A stretch of DNA of 64,000 nt from Cystobasidium ongulense (Eukaryota; Basidiomycota; Cystobasidiomycetes; Cystobasidiales; Cystobasidiaceae), in NCBI GenBank assembly GCA_022835595.1, contig BQUP01000006.1:682001-746000 (forward strand), read 5' to 3'. Positions 46,140-57,660 of this stretch are shown here, in pieces. A program made the translations under genes and the position numbers. The number at the start of each line of letters is the position of its first letter. Positions within the stretch are counted from its first letter, which is position 1. The notes below the pieces were generated by a model that was given only the letters and a program-made list of their open reading frames with translations, searched no databases and had not been told where the DNA came from.

Positions 46140-49100
46140 TCAATCACCAGGACGTGCCATGCCTGTGAGCCATTGCTGAAACTCCTCAAGAACGACCGGA
46201 GCCACTTTGGGCGGTGCTAGGTAATTTGCGTGGAATACCTGCATACCGCCATTCATTTCAGCAGTGCGGTTGAGCGCCGCCGATATGACGTTGGTAAGTC
46301 TGAGTGTGTGTACTGGATCTCTGGCCGCCAACTATACAGGGTCGGAAAGCTAAAAGTCAGTGGCTACGTCATAGTGAAGTCGGGGTTTTTGGAACTCACA
46401 GATTTTAGGCGGCCATCTTCAGGTATAGCTGGAGCGGCAGCTTCTCCGCCCCAGCCGTCTCCGCTGCCTTCCCAGCCGATATTGAGATTGGCTTCCTCAT
46501 CGTGTTCGTCATTGTTGTAGTAGCCGTCGGCACTGTTGTCGTTAAAATGACAGTGGTCGTATCCAGTGGAATCGTCGTCATCATCACGTCCAGCGTGAGT
46601 GGAATAGATTGTATCCGGATCGAATTCAACGAATAACGGATTTGAAAAAGTCGAGGTTTGCGTTAAAGAAGGTGTCATATCATCATCGAGATGTTTTGGA
46701 GATAAAGATGGAGAAATACGAAAAAGGTCATCGTTAGTTGCTAGAGTCGCACAAGTCTCGATAGCCAGGTGCCCGCCCGGCTCGTATAGTGGATGTCTCA
46801 AAGTCTCATCTCCCCAAGACTTGTAGGTAGGAGTGGTAGGTTGGCTGCTGATAGGCGCCTGCAAGCTTGAAGTTGAGCTGCTTGTCTCTGAATAGAATGA
46901 GAGGCTGGGATCGCCTAGCGAAACCAGCGAAGTCGTAGGAGATGTGCCAGGACATGTGAAGGGCTCCAGGGTAATCATATCGAAGCGGAGACTTTGTACA
47001 GGGTCTTCCCGACGTCCATCTCCGCTTCCCATCTTCTGCCACAAATCGAGGCCGGGCAGGGCACCTGGCTCAGAAGGAGCATCGGATACGTACTCGCCAG
47101 ATGTACTTTCGGTAGTTTCGCCCAAGGCCGATAACCAAGCGCCAATAACTTCGTCGATTCTGTCGAGAACGACTGGGTTTGTAGTCTGTACGAAGCTTGC
47201 CAATCCGAGAGCCACAAGTTTGCGCTGAGCAGAATACGTGAGGTTATCATACTGCCAAAGATAAGAGTCAGCTGTGAGTGCTATTCCACGCATGAATGGG
47301 TGACTGACTCTATCGAGCCACTTCTGCAAAACGACTTGAGCAACCTGATCATATGACAAGCCGAGCTGGTTTGCCGATTGTTGCAACAGCTCAACGAATG
47401 CTGCGCCATCGGCGATTGCTAGACGAGATAGAGTCGGCAGAAAACGCGTTACAGGCGAGGATGTCGGCTGTAAGGAAGTCATAGGATGTCAGTCTCAGCT
47501 CATCCAGACAAACCTGATTCCGTGATATTTCGCCTGATTAAAGATGGGAGACAACGTACGTCCATGGCCAGAGTCTTGATGACGTGAAGGAATAGCCCTG
47601 AATTGAGCATTGCTTGTGCCCAGATGGTGGAAGGGGTGGACTGAATAACCATATCGATTGTGTAAAGAAGTGGCTTGGTTGCTTCGTTGCTGAGACTTTG
47701 CAGGAGGCTTGCCGCAGCCGAGAAGATGGCGTCGGTGTAGTCCTGTGTATCACCAAGTCAGCTTGCGGCCTAATTGAAGCGGTGAGCCAGACCTATCACC
47801 AGGTATGGTACAGGCTGAAGAACAATGTAGCTTTGAATGATTCGAAGGACTTTCTTCAGGATGTCTGAGCCTTGTGAAAGAAGCTGGATCGAGAGTGGCG
47901 CAAGAGCGAGGAGATCCTCAGTAGGAGAGTCGGCGAAGCGTAACGCTGATCGCCATAGCTCAAGGCCGTCATCTTGGAGAAGAACGTGAGAAGGCTATAA
48001 TGCAGGGAGTGAGCTCTATGAGACTTTGAAGGCCGACACTGGAAGAGGAGCTTACTGAGTTCGGGTCACAGCTCTCTTGCACTAGTTGTCGGATGGCGGA
48101 ATGAAGCACGGGAGAGCCAGTCCCAAGGGCCTATAAGGGGTAGCACTCAATTAAGGCGCTTCTACTGCGAAATATTGGATGTTCTCTTACATCAACAAGT
48201 TTCTTGAAGGTAGCCACCACCGCTTGTTTTGAAGGGTCGTCGTGAGCCGACGACCAGAGTTGCATAATGATGCTCATCAACTTCTCGAGATGAGGTGCGA
48301 TCTAATACAAACCAAAGTGTGCATCCAATCAGCCATCTGCAAATTCGTCAAATCCTACTGTCAGAGTACATACATGTGTATCAACTCTAATGATGAGATT
48401 GCCGAGAATCTCATTGATTTGCATCTTGCTCTCAGGCAAGTCGACTTCTTGAACCAGATCCGCGAGCTCGACGAAAGCCGTTTCCAGAAACGGTAGAAGA
48501 GGCTGCACTTCGAGTTCCCACCTTAAAAAACGAAGAGACGTCAGTTTTGAGAGAGAACAAGCATAATGGATCAAAAACTGAACCTACGAATCACAATTTC
48601 CTAAAGCTTTGGCAGCGGTCATCCGAACAGCAAGATCCGTCGAATCATTTTTCTGAAGTAAATGTATGAGTAGACGATATGTTTCACTTTGCAGGTCATA
48701 TGAGGGATTGTCGGCAATCCATCCACTTGTAATAGCAGCGATTCTGCGACGTAGGATGATACCACTGCAGGCGATGGTGACGGTCAACTGACTAGATCTC
48801 GTAATCAAGGAACCAAGGGACGTGTGTGGATGGATGACCTACCTCGAATCAGAGGAGAAAGCTTCAGGTAGAAGATGATGCGAAAGTAATTGCCGATAGT
48901 TGATTAAAGGCTGGTCGTTCTGATCTTTCGCATTGCGGAACTCGCTTGCGCTGTGACTCAGTGCAGCATAGACGGCTTCCTTTATAAGGACTTCTTCGAA
49001 AGTTTCCGCGTCTGTTGCACCTTAAAGAGTCAGTATTGGCCTGTTTGGGGACTGAAAAAGAGGTAGAATCAACGAACTTTGATATTGTAGTCGATAGCGG

Positions 49101-51008
49101 TTGATTTCTTGGGTGATGTGCTCATACTCCTTCATCAGCTCCTTGAGGAAAGCTTCGGCACAAGGCTGTGAGACAAACAGGATGATCAGTAGTCATTCGG
49201 GTTGTGAAGATCAGACGCGAACAATTGAGCTTACTCTAACGTCGAACTTCCACTTCTCTTCATCTTCGTCTTTGATGAACTCTTCAGGATCAGCTTGCCA
49301 TTTATCGAGATCGGCCTGGCGCAGAGGTAGTAATCGGAGAATGATACATTCTGTACACTGCGTGGCGAAGCTTTCATTTCGCAATGCTGAGCAGAAGATG
49401 TACTACTGTCAGATAATCGAAGAGCAATTGGATGGTACGGTTTAACCGCTATCTCACTTGTATCTTTATAAGGAAATTGACTAAAACAGTATTTGACGAA
49501 GAGGAGGAACTGCATTACGAATTTGAGGGGGAAGGGAGAAGCGGGATCATCTGTGTTGTTGGAATAGTTAGCCTTTGTCTAACATTCTTTGTATATGCTG
49601 AGCAATCTCACCGAGGTCTGCTCCACGAAGATTCTGACTAGCCTCTTGAACGAAATTCCAATACAGCTCTACTAATTTCGGTGTCTGACCAAGATTATGA
49701 AAGATGATATGGTTTTGGAATAGGAGAGCTTGATACATCTTTCCATATGCAAGAGTGTGTTTGTTTAGGATGATCAGGGGAGAGTTCATGCTTTGTGCTT
49801 GCTGTTGTAAAGCTGGTGAATTAGAAGGATTCGATATTATCGCCGCTCGAGCTTGATATATCGTTGTGAATTCTTGTATCGAAGAGACGAAGAAGTGTTT
49901 CTGAAGCTGAGTGAACTCTTCTTTCCGTTGTGAGTTGTCTCCAACACCTCCCCATCCATAGACAACGAGCTTTGCTAGTATCTTGAATGTCAAGAGGGAG
50001 AGTTCAAGGTCTATTGGCTGACCTGCTTGAGCTGGCGCTGGAAGCTGATTGTGACTTGCAGATATTGAAGCGACTGCATGCTGGAAGACAGCTTGATAGA
50101 GCTGACTGAGGACTGGGAAAGCTTGTTCGCAGAGCTGCAGTGAGGTAGTATGACTTTATCAGTACAAGAGAAGGCTTGCGCACATATAGGAATGCTAGGT
50201 ACTCACACGACCCATGATATTCTTTCCAGCCATTGTTCGATTTTCAGATAACGCCTTGACAGCTTGTTGGAAGTTGAGGAGTGCTCGATGCAGCACCAAG
50301 CGTGCTTGCGGATGGCCTGATTCTATACTTTGAAACGCTTGTTGCATGGTTTCCAGCAGCCTGTCGAAGAGATCTGGCCTGAATGGGTTAAAGGAAGAGT
50401 GTGAGCTTACTTTAAAGGCAGTCTAATTTATGATGGAATGTTTGATACTCACCAGTCTTTGCTGAAGTCTTTGCGCGCTATCCTTCCCACGCAGAAGGCT
50501 AGAGTTTTGGCAATCTGCAGACACGGAGGTCAGTGAGGGCGCCGGGCGATAATGGCGTCTATGGGCCACTAAACCTACAGCTGAATCTTCTTCATCAAGT
50601 AATGTGAGCAGCTTCTGTCTGATAAGGTGCTTGTTCTCGGCATTGAGGTTGCTAAGTAAATGTTGTGGCGTGTTGAACGCGGTCGAGTGAAAGTGGATTA
50701 GCCTGTGTCTGCAGGTCAAAGCAAGCAGAGGGAACTCACAGTCTACCGACGTTTCTCCAGTATTTGTCTAGGCAATTCTTGAAGTATAGAACAGCCTGTG
50801 TTCGTACTTGCTTTGCCAATTCTCTCGCAGCTACCACTTCTACGAGACAGTATTGAAATCCAGGCTCGGCCTGGCATGCTTGAAGCCATGCGAGAGCTGC
50901 TTCTCGCTCTGCTGCAGAGGGCGATATCGAGTGGTGGAGATGGTAGACGAGCAGCTGAGACGTCTCTTGCGAAGGTGGTGAGAATGATGGAGCGTTGGAG
51001 GACTCCAT
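46140..51008 (-). CDS. KAP120: Karyopherin-beta, importin-11/Kap120 type
   Basis: A large minus-strand gene from the ATG at 51008 to the TGA at 46140, with many short introns and about 1000 or more residues of HEAT-repeat helices. The N-terminal importin domain has the AVLYFKNCLDKYWRNV motif, followed by ENKHLIRQKLLTLLDEE. The block WQADPEEF then DEDEEKWKFDVRPC at about 49320-49230 and the late block QKWLDRVSHPFM then LTYSAQRKLVALGLASF match human importin-11 in order. The end ARDPVHTLRLTNVI is also typical. Between these last blocks lies an acidic, Asn/Asp-rich insertion (around 46440-46680). These receptors carry cargo such as ribosomal or Rpf1-type factors into the nucleus through RanGTP. 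Individual exon limits were not all fixed. Confidence 0.9.
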
Positions 51009-51874
51009 CCTTGCTGGTTGATGCAGTGTGTTTCAAGAGATTGTAGGCCTGCAGGAATATGGGCGAAAAGGAGGGAGGCAAGGATGGAGGTACAGATTCA
51101 ATAGAGTCGAGACAGTCGTACTACGTGTGAGGGTGGGTGAGGAAACAGAAAGATGTGGTAGTGAAGAGGCAAGCACGAAGACAGCCACCACTTACAGGTT
51201 CATGCGCGTTGATCGAAAGTGGAAGCTGCCAGGTCAGAGTAAAATGTTGGCATTCTTGTCCGACGCGCCCCAACTCAGCTCGGATGCTTCGGGTCACTAG
51301 CTATAGCTGTGGAATGGATACTATCAGGCCTCGGCTACACGGTGCCCAGGCTGCATCGCATCGGATGCAAGCTACATCAAGTCCGGCTACATGGAGAGCC
51401 ACGACGGAAGGGTGCTTATCGGTCCGGGTGTTCGCTCTGCATTGCCCTCTGGTGCACCTCACCCACCATGTTATGTTACAATGCAGAGCATCACTCTATC
51501 AGATCCGAAGCCTGCTTTCTGCCTCTCTAGGCTGTTTCCCCTGCTGCCTGACAGCCTGCTGTCTGGCGATAGACTCGCTTGGAAATGAAGAGCTTTGAAA
51601 AGTGTAGCGCACTTGCTGCACAGCCGGCCAACAACGCATCGGGACTGCTGCCCCACACAGACTTTCTTCATCAGATGGTCTAGACTCTGTTGTTGGCTCC
51701 TGGGGTGGCCTGTTTGTCGGACACTGGACAGGCACGCTTTGGCACGACCAGCAGGAGGCAAGGCCAAGGCAGGGTTATGCGATGCAGGCAGGCAAAGGAG
51801 GGCAAGTTCAAGCAGTGTTTTCGATTCTCGTCTCTTCTTCTCTTTCTTTCGACCTCATTCCCACCTCTTCAGCC
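51009..51874. other. Divergent promoter region KAP120 / membrane protein
   Basis: 866 bases between two divergent starts. Small open frames in it lack recognisable content. It is taken as two promoters and leaders. Confidence 0.5.
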
Positions 51875-53731
51875 ATGGCTCCCAACATGCGTCTTTCCTA
51901 GTGAGCCATTCGGGTATGTCCAACAGAGCACTCGATCAGCTGAACCACAGACTACAGCGCTGCGACCATCCCGTTCAAGCTCAGAACACACATCGCTCTC
52001 TGCGTCTTCTGGATCGTCGGCTTTGCTGGTCTGCTCGCCTGGAACTTCCTGACTTCTGCAAAGGGTGAGGCTGGGCTGGCGACTGCTCGAATCCTGTCTG
52101 ACAAGTGGGCGGAAATGTAGAGGAGGTCGGTGCTGATGTGTTCTATCTACTCCAGGCTTACAATGCACAAGCTATGCTAGTCCTTCGTACAATGGTCAGC
52201 ACTGCTTCTGTCTTTATCTGCAATGTCCCTTGCTAATACCGCTGTCGATGCAGCCGAAACATGCGAGAAGACACCCCTCCAATTCGCAAGTCTGTACTAC
52301 ACTCGACCTGTGTCACCCTCGGCTTCGAGCAGGACTATCGGGTAGGTCACCTACTGATTCAAAACATGAATATCTCTCTAACGAATGTATTCATTTCATA
52401 CTCCGCCACAGCACCTTTCCCTGGACCCCTCTAGGATTCGGAAGCGGAAACAACGGTCCCATTGATTATTCCATCCTCAATCTGAACTGGACTGCTGATC
52501 CTCTCAAATGTGTGGTGAGTGCATGCTGATTTCCTTGCACAAGGTGAATCGTCAGGCTGATCCACTATGCTTGTGATCTCGCCTCTCAGATGTACGAGCA
52601 GTACCTTGTGTGAGTCTGATTCTTTTCTTCGGTGCACAGATCACGCTCGTCTAATTTGGCATATAATTCATTTGTACTTCCTTACTCCGCCATTCATCTC
52701 TATCTTCTTCTCCCCCACCTCGTCGTTGCTTCCATATACAGCCTCCACCTCGACAGCGAAGGCAGCACCGTCAACAGCTGCTATTACTGCGGTCCCGATT
52801 TGCGTGTAATCTGCAGTACGGTCGATTCTGAGCGTGCCCAGGTACCCGATATGTCTGCGTCAGCCTACGTATCAATCTTGGACGCCTTCAATCAACTCAG
52901 CATCTATGCGCAAGCTATTGTGTCTTCGGCTCAAGAGGGAGCTACTGTCGGCAGTGTCAGAATTAATACTCACAAGAAGGTGGCCGGTTTGGATGCAGGT
53001 GTCCTTCCATATGAGAATGACGAGTTTACCGTCACTCTTGGTTCAACTCAGGGCTCGTTCCCTATCACCACAACCTCTGCAAATTCTGGTGTTGCCAGAG
53101 TTGCGGAGTATGCCCGAACCTTGAGTGAATTGTCTTACTACATCTGGATTCCTCTCGAGTACTATCATGTACTGATGTGTCTCCTCCCCTTCCGACTCCT
53201 CCCTGCACAGGCAATATCGTTGAACAAGCCACATCATTGGATCTTCAACCTGCAGACGCTGCAGATTCAGCAAACGCAAGAACTTTACAAGTTTCTTACC
53301 TCTGCCGAAATTGCGTAAAGAGGTATAAACCTACTCTAGAGATTATTGCTCTGCTCATTACTGGCGTATTTGGTGTTTTGGCCCCGGCTTTTGCTTTGGC
53401 AAAAATGGTTGCTGAATGGTAAGTCGATTAACCATTTCTTTCTTTTGCTTTTGAGATTATGAGCTGAAATTGTCCTCATGTTGCCCACTCTGTCAGGACC
53501 TCGGACGCACCGCAACCATTGGACCCTAATGACCCATCTAACATAGTAGCAGGAACAGGAGCTGGTAGTGGAATCTACAAGCCTGCAGACCCAAGCTCAC
53601 CTGCACCTCAAATGCAGCACTCGGCCAGCTATGGCATGGTGCCAGTTCAGCCTTATACTCCTGGCGTAGATCAACAGGCCCCTCTGCAAGGTCCTTATCC
53701 TTCTCATCAGCAACCTTATGGTCAGGCTTAA
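51875..53731 (+). CDS. Two-TM secretory-pathway protein with Cys-rich luminal domain
   Basis: Nine exons (51875-51900, 51958-52064, 52156-52194, 52254-52341, 52412-52514, 52590-52609, 52742-53124, 53211-53418, 53497-53731) stay in one frame and encode 402 residues. A short cytosolic start precedes a signal anchor (HIALCVFWIVGFAGLLAWNF). The luminal part of about 250 residues has cysteines spread over several exons, including SCYYCGPDLRVICS, and an NWT sequon. A second membrane segment (IIALLITGVFGVLAPAFALA) precedes a Pro/Gln-rich cytosolic tail ending PYGQA. I do not recognise the family. A role in the cell envelope or endomembrane is an inference from topology only. The exon of 20 bases is another very short one. 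Confidence 0.75.
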
Positions 53732-54014
53732 ACCTTTGGTGATGGATTCAAACGCTATTTCTTTACTTTGCCGTGGGTCATAATGAGTTTTCATGCTGCT
53801 ACGTAGTCGTGCTGCAGTCGAGGTGTGCTTTGTTGGATGCGGTCTTTTCGTAGTGTCTGATGTTAGACGTTTGAGGGCAACTGAGTTAGTGGTCTTGAGG
53901 AACATGCAATGCACCGCTCAAAGTTAATCAAGTCGTTAGTCCTGATAACATCGTAGAACCTTCAAACTGAAAACTACCGTTTTGAAATAGATTGGTATAT
54001 TGCCACAGAGACAC

Positions 54015-54945
54015 CTATGAAGACTGAACAGAAGGGACTCGTACTGCATCGCCCGTTTGTATTTTTGCATCCTTGCCTCCGAGACTGTCAAAGGTGAAGA
54101 TAGGGAGGGCAGGTAGTTCGGTTAATACTTGATTCACTGTCTGCTTGCTTGCGACGAGAGTGACGGAATCGGCACTCACTACCAGTAATTCACGAAACGT
54201 GCTCCTTGAACAATCTGTGCTGTTGCATTTGTGAAATGGCATGCGAAGCTGTATTTTGTGGATGGTTGTAGATAGAAAAAGCGTTTGCATCATGCATTGA
54301 GTGATTCATGATGTTTCAATGTAGTAATGAGTGAAGAAGGGCGGAATGGCAAGTGCTCAGCAAACGCCCTTTTCGCATGTCAATCAATAAGGTCAAGCAT
54401 ATCTCACAGTAGCATATTTCTAGGTTGTACCCTCCAAGCAAAGCGCATGAAGACCATTGAGTAAGCGGCGAGAGCGCCCGTCATGGGACCTGAGATTGCC
54501 TTCTCATCTTTGGTAGAGATGTCGGTTATGGCGGCAAGAGGGAGACCCCAGTTTGCGACCTATTGTAGTCGAATTGATTGTAATGAAGAGTGTGTTCGAT
54601 GGTTAGATATTAGATTGACGGCTGTAGTTTGAACAATGCAAGCCTTACGGGACCCTACAAGACGTGAACGAAGAGACATTAGCCTTGTGTACAATGGACG
54701 CAGGAACAGAGGGGCAGGTGTGCCATACCCAGAAATGTGTGCCTGAACGTCAAGTACGGCCATGGTGCATCCAGCAGTCAGCAAACTTGACCCCTCCAAA
54801 GACTCCACTCCCCTCCGTCTCGCTCATGCAATGGCCAGCGCGGCTTCGACGAGGTGACTGGCAGTGCCGACTCACTGAAGAAGTAGTTCCTCCATTCCTT
54901 GCCAGCAGGACTAGCTAGCCAGCTCGTTGCTCCCTTGGATGCCAT
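54015..54945 (-). CDS. MPC1: Mitochondrial pyruvate carrier subunit 1
   Basis: Six exons (54945-54876, 54742-54729, 54654-54649, 54559-54408, 54248-54183, 54084-54015) give 125 residues. The two short exons, 14 and 6 bases, rebuild the family hallmark [16 protein letters not shown]. The 6-base exon supplies the Gly-Pro. The next hallmark ([21 protein letters not shown]) lies in exon 4, and exon 5 gives [20 protein letters not shown]. These are the three helices of MPC1, which with MPC2 or MPC3 imports pyruvate through the mitochondrial inner membrane. Length and order fit the family. The last exon (after NYC) is less conserved, and most homologues have Trp where this model has Cys at the exon 5/6 join. 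Confidence 0.93.
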
Positions 54946-55126
54946 GGTGCTATTGAATGCTGCGTTGGAGTGAGATCAATGCGGAAGAGACAGAGTCGCA
55001 GCAAGAGAGCAGACGAGAAGCGTGACCGCGCCGCTTGACTCAGAGCTGACACTTGCGAAGATAATGCTACAACAGCTACGGTGACATTGGTAAACTGCAC
55101 TGCAGGAGGAGAAACAGTGCGCTGAA

Positions 55127-56485
55127 ATGTCAGACGACGAGGACTTCGGCCTCGATGGTGTTTTTCCAGTATGGCTGGACATGTTCAATGGAAGATTGTT
55201 TAGCTCGCTTATTATGCTACATTTCCTTGCACAGGAAGAAGAGAGACCACCGACGCCTCCGCTAGATGTCAAATACTACACTCGACCAGACGGACAAGAG
55301 CTTTCTGTGCAGCTCGTAACGACACATCCTCTTTGGGTGCGTCGACCATCCTGCTCAGCTCCGATCACGTTTTCATGCAGACCATTCTGACCTGCTCTGT
55401 TCGTCTGCTTCTTTGCGTAACAAACAGGGCCACGTTCTGTATCCCACCTCGATATGTCTTTCGGACTACTTGGCAGAACACGCTGCCGAACTCATACAAG
55501 GTAGAAATGTGCTTGAGCTGGGAGCAGGTGGCGGCCTTCCCAGTCTCGTTGCTGCTCTTGAGGGAGCCAAAAGGGTGTGTATCGTCAGCCTTGACCAAGT
55601 ACGACCGTGAGATTCTAATACTGATATTCAATATAACTTTCGACAGACCGTGGTGACAGACTTTCCGGACACTTCGCTCATTAGCAATCTTCATCGGAAT
55701 ATAGTAGCCAACATTCCGCTAGACAGACAAGCTTCCATTATTGCAGAAGGGTACACTTGGGGTTCAAAGATTGATAAACTACTTCGGTCCCTCAATGAGT
55801 CTGAAAAATACTTTGACACGGTTCTAGCAGCCGATTTAGTCTTTAGTGAGTAGCCCTTTCCTCCCCTGCACCATGAGCTGCAAGTCGCTGCATCGAACTG
55901 TATTGACTACTTTCGCGCAGATCACTCGCAGCATCTAGCATTACTGAAAACTTGTGAAGCTTGTCTATCTGGCTCCAAAAACCCAGTTTTGCTGAATTTC
56001 TACTCGCATCATCGGTGAGTAGCGTATATGTATATTATTAATCACCGCCGGCACAGTGATCTGCCAACATTCGCAGATCTACCTCTACATAGGGGCATCT
56101 GTAGAGCATCTGCAAATACCTACCGGCAGACGTTGGCAGATCACTTTGCCGGCGGTGTGCAGACGCATCTGGTTCTTTGCATCTACGCCTTGAGCTGATC
56201 AACTCATTTTAAATAATCTGCTTATAGTCCAACGAAAGAACTCATTGCGAAGGATGAAGGCTTCGTCAAATTAGCTGAAGAACGAGGTTGGAAAGTAGAA
56301 CGAGTCGTCCGAAAGACCGACGCTGGGGTACGTTGATTCTCAATCTCTCTCCGCGCGGGGCCTCTGATGTGGAAATTGACATGAATATGCGACCACTACA
56401 GCCGGCCTTTCCTGAAGACGGAGGTGATCTTGCTATTCGTAGCACTGTTCATGGCTGGAAATTAATTCCACCTCCTTCAAGATAG
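55127..56485 (+). CDS. EFM7: eEF1A lysine and N-terminal methyltransferase
   Basis: Seven exons (55127-55168, 55235-55336, 55428-55574, 55647-55845, 55921-56014, 56228-56327, 56402-56485) give 255 residues. It shows the seven-beta-strand methyltransferase layout of yeast Efm7: THPLWGHVLYPTSICLSDYL, SAM motif I NVLELGAGGGLPSLVAALEG, TVVTDFPD, EGYTWGS and the catalytic-loop region AADLVFNHSQH. It continues with YSHHRPT and ends PAFPEDGGDLAIRSTVHGWK. Efm7 methylates the N-terminal Gly and Lys3 of translation elongation factor eEF1A in the cytosol. Intron 5 (56015-56227) is unusually long because it holds a MITE-like hairpin. Confidence 0.95.
56043..56157. repeat. MITE-like foldback element inside an EFM7 intron
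   Basis: Terminal inverted repeats of 26 bases, 56043-56068 and 56132-56157, differ at one position (they begin CACCGCCGGCACAGTGATCT). The 63-base interior contains a second, imperfect inverted pair around GCAGAT and ATCTGC. The whole 115-base unit can fold on itself. No transposase and no clear target-site duplication were seen. It lies wholly within intron 5 of EFM7, between donor and branch region. Confidence 0.85.
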
Positions 56486-57660
56486 GTTTCAGTTGCATTT
56501 GTGCGTCTTGAAAGCAAAGGTTCACATTCAGCACAACGACATAGAGATAATTGTACTCATGTATAAAATATTGGGTTCCCGGTAAAATTGCCTACTGCTG
56601 ACAAGAGCTTTCCTGGTACCGTAACTCGGCTTACATGCAGCGTCGAAACACTTGAGTCTAATTTGACCACAACAGTTTCAGCCATGGACATTGGAATTTC
56701 TGCCCTTATCTTTCGATGCGATTCGCCGATAAGTCAACAACTTACCATCGCCACCGCTGGCTACCGTAACACATACAGCAGCTATACGGTAAGTAAGATG
56801 AAACAGTTGAAGATCAAGGACTCTCAATCAACGCCTGCAGAGCTACAGCACCGTTGTAATCTTGGTCGTTCGCTCGCGAAACGCTCTGCTGACCGGCACC
56901 TGCGTGATCGGCAACACGTGCCTTGCCGAATTTCTACCGTATGAGCAGGATATATCCCTATCATCAGAGATGTATAGCAACCAAGGGACACCGCCGTAGC
57001 ATCCTGCTTCAGGTGTCCAAGAGAACAATAAGGCCTCAACACAAGGAAGGTGAGATTTCTGCGCATGGTCATCAGTAGTATTACTGGTACCGTATACGAA
57101 ACTCAGTTGGTATGCCATGTCCGGGCTTCTAAATTTGGTTCAAGCCACGAAGCTGCAGCTACATGGTCCCGCAGGTGAGTTGCGGCAGAGTAGTAAAGTC
57201 ACCATGTCTAACTTATATGCTTTCGGCATTCTAGTGTGCGTACAAGAGCCCTGCTTTGTGGATCGGTTTGTGGGTACCATAGATCTTGTGGATTGGTCCG
57301 CGAAGCAGGGCAAAGACGCCGTAAATTCGAGCCCGCAATTCCGCTATCAATGCCGTATACCTGTCGTATCTATCATATCTCTGCTTGTCGGGCTTGAGTC
57401 CCCCAGATAATAATGTGATACCTGCGAGGGTTCCGGCTCATTCCTTGAAAGGCGGATCGTGGGATAATTTAGCACAAACTGCCATTTGCTCCTCTCTTTC
57501 CTTTCTCTGCTTCGTCTCTTTCTTTTCTTTCTCCGTCCATCCGAATACCTTCACGCTCAGCGTCCTCCAAAGTCCTCGCTCCTGAGCTCTTCTCTCTTCA
57601 GGACATTCAAGACTCCTGCACCGCTTCTCATCCTCTCCTGGCAATTGATATCTGCCCGCC
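56486..57660. other. Promoter region of the ammonium transporter
   Basis: 1175 bases between the EFM7 stop and the transporter ATG. Open frames within it show no recognisable protein. It contains two GATA-type sites, listed separately. Confidence 0.5.
56705..56733. promoter_or_regulatory. Pair of GATA-factor sites upstream of ammonium transporter
   Basis: CTTATC at 56705-56710 and GATAAG at 56728-56733 form a closely spaced inverted pair about 930 bases upstream of the transporter start. Fungal GATA factors bind GATAAG and activate nitrogen-scavenging genes, including Mep2-type transporters. The distance is large and such hexamers occur by chance, so the assignment is tentative. Confidence 0.3.

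Noticed and set aside
51137-51598. Plus-strand open frame upstream of the two-TM protein gene
   Set aside because: Cys-rich but without a recognisable domain, splice support or conserved pattern. Treated as leader or promoter sequence.
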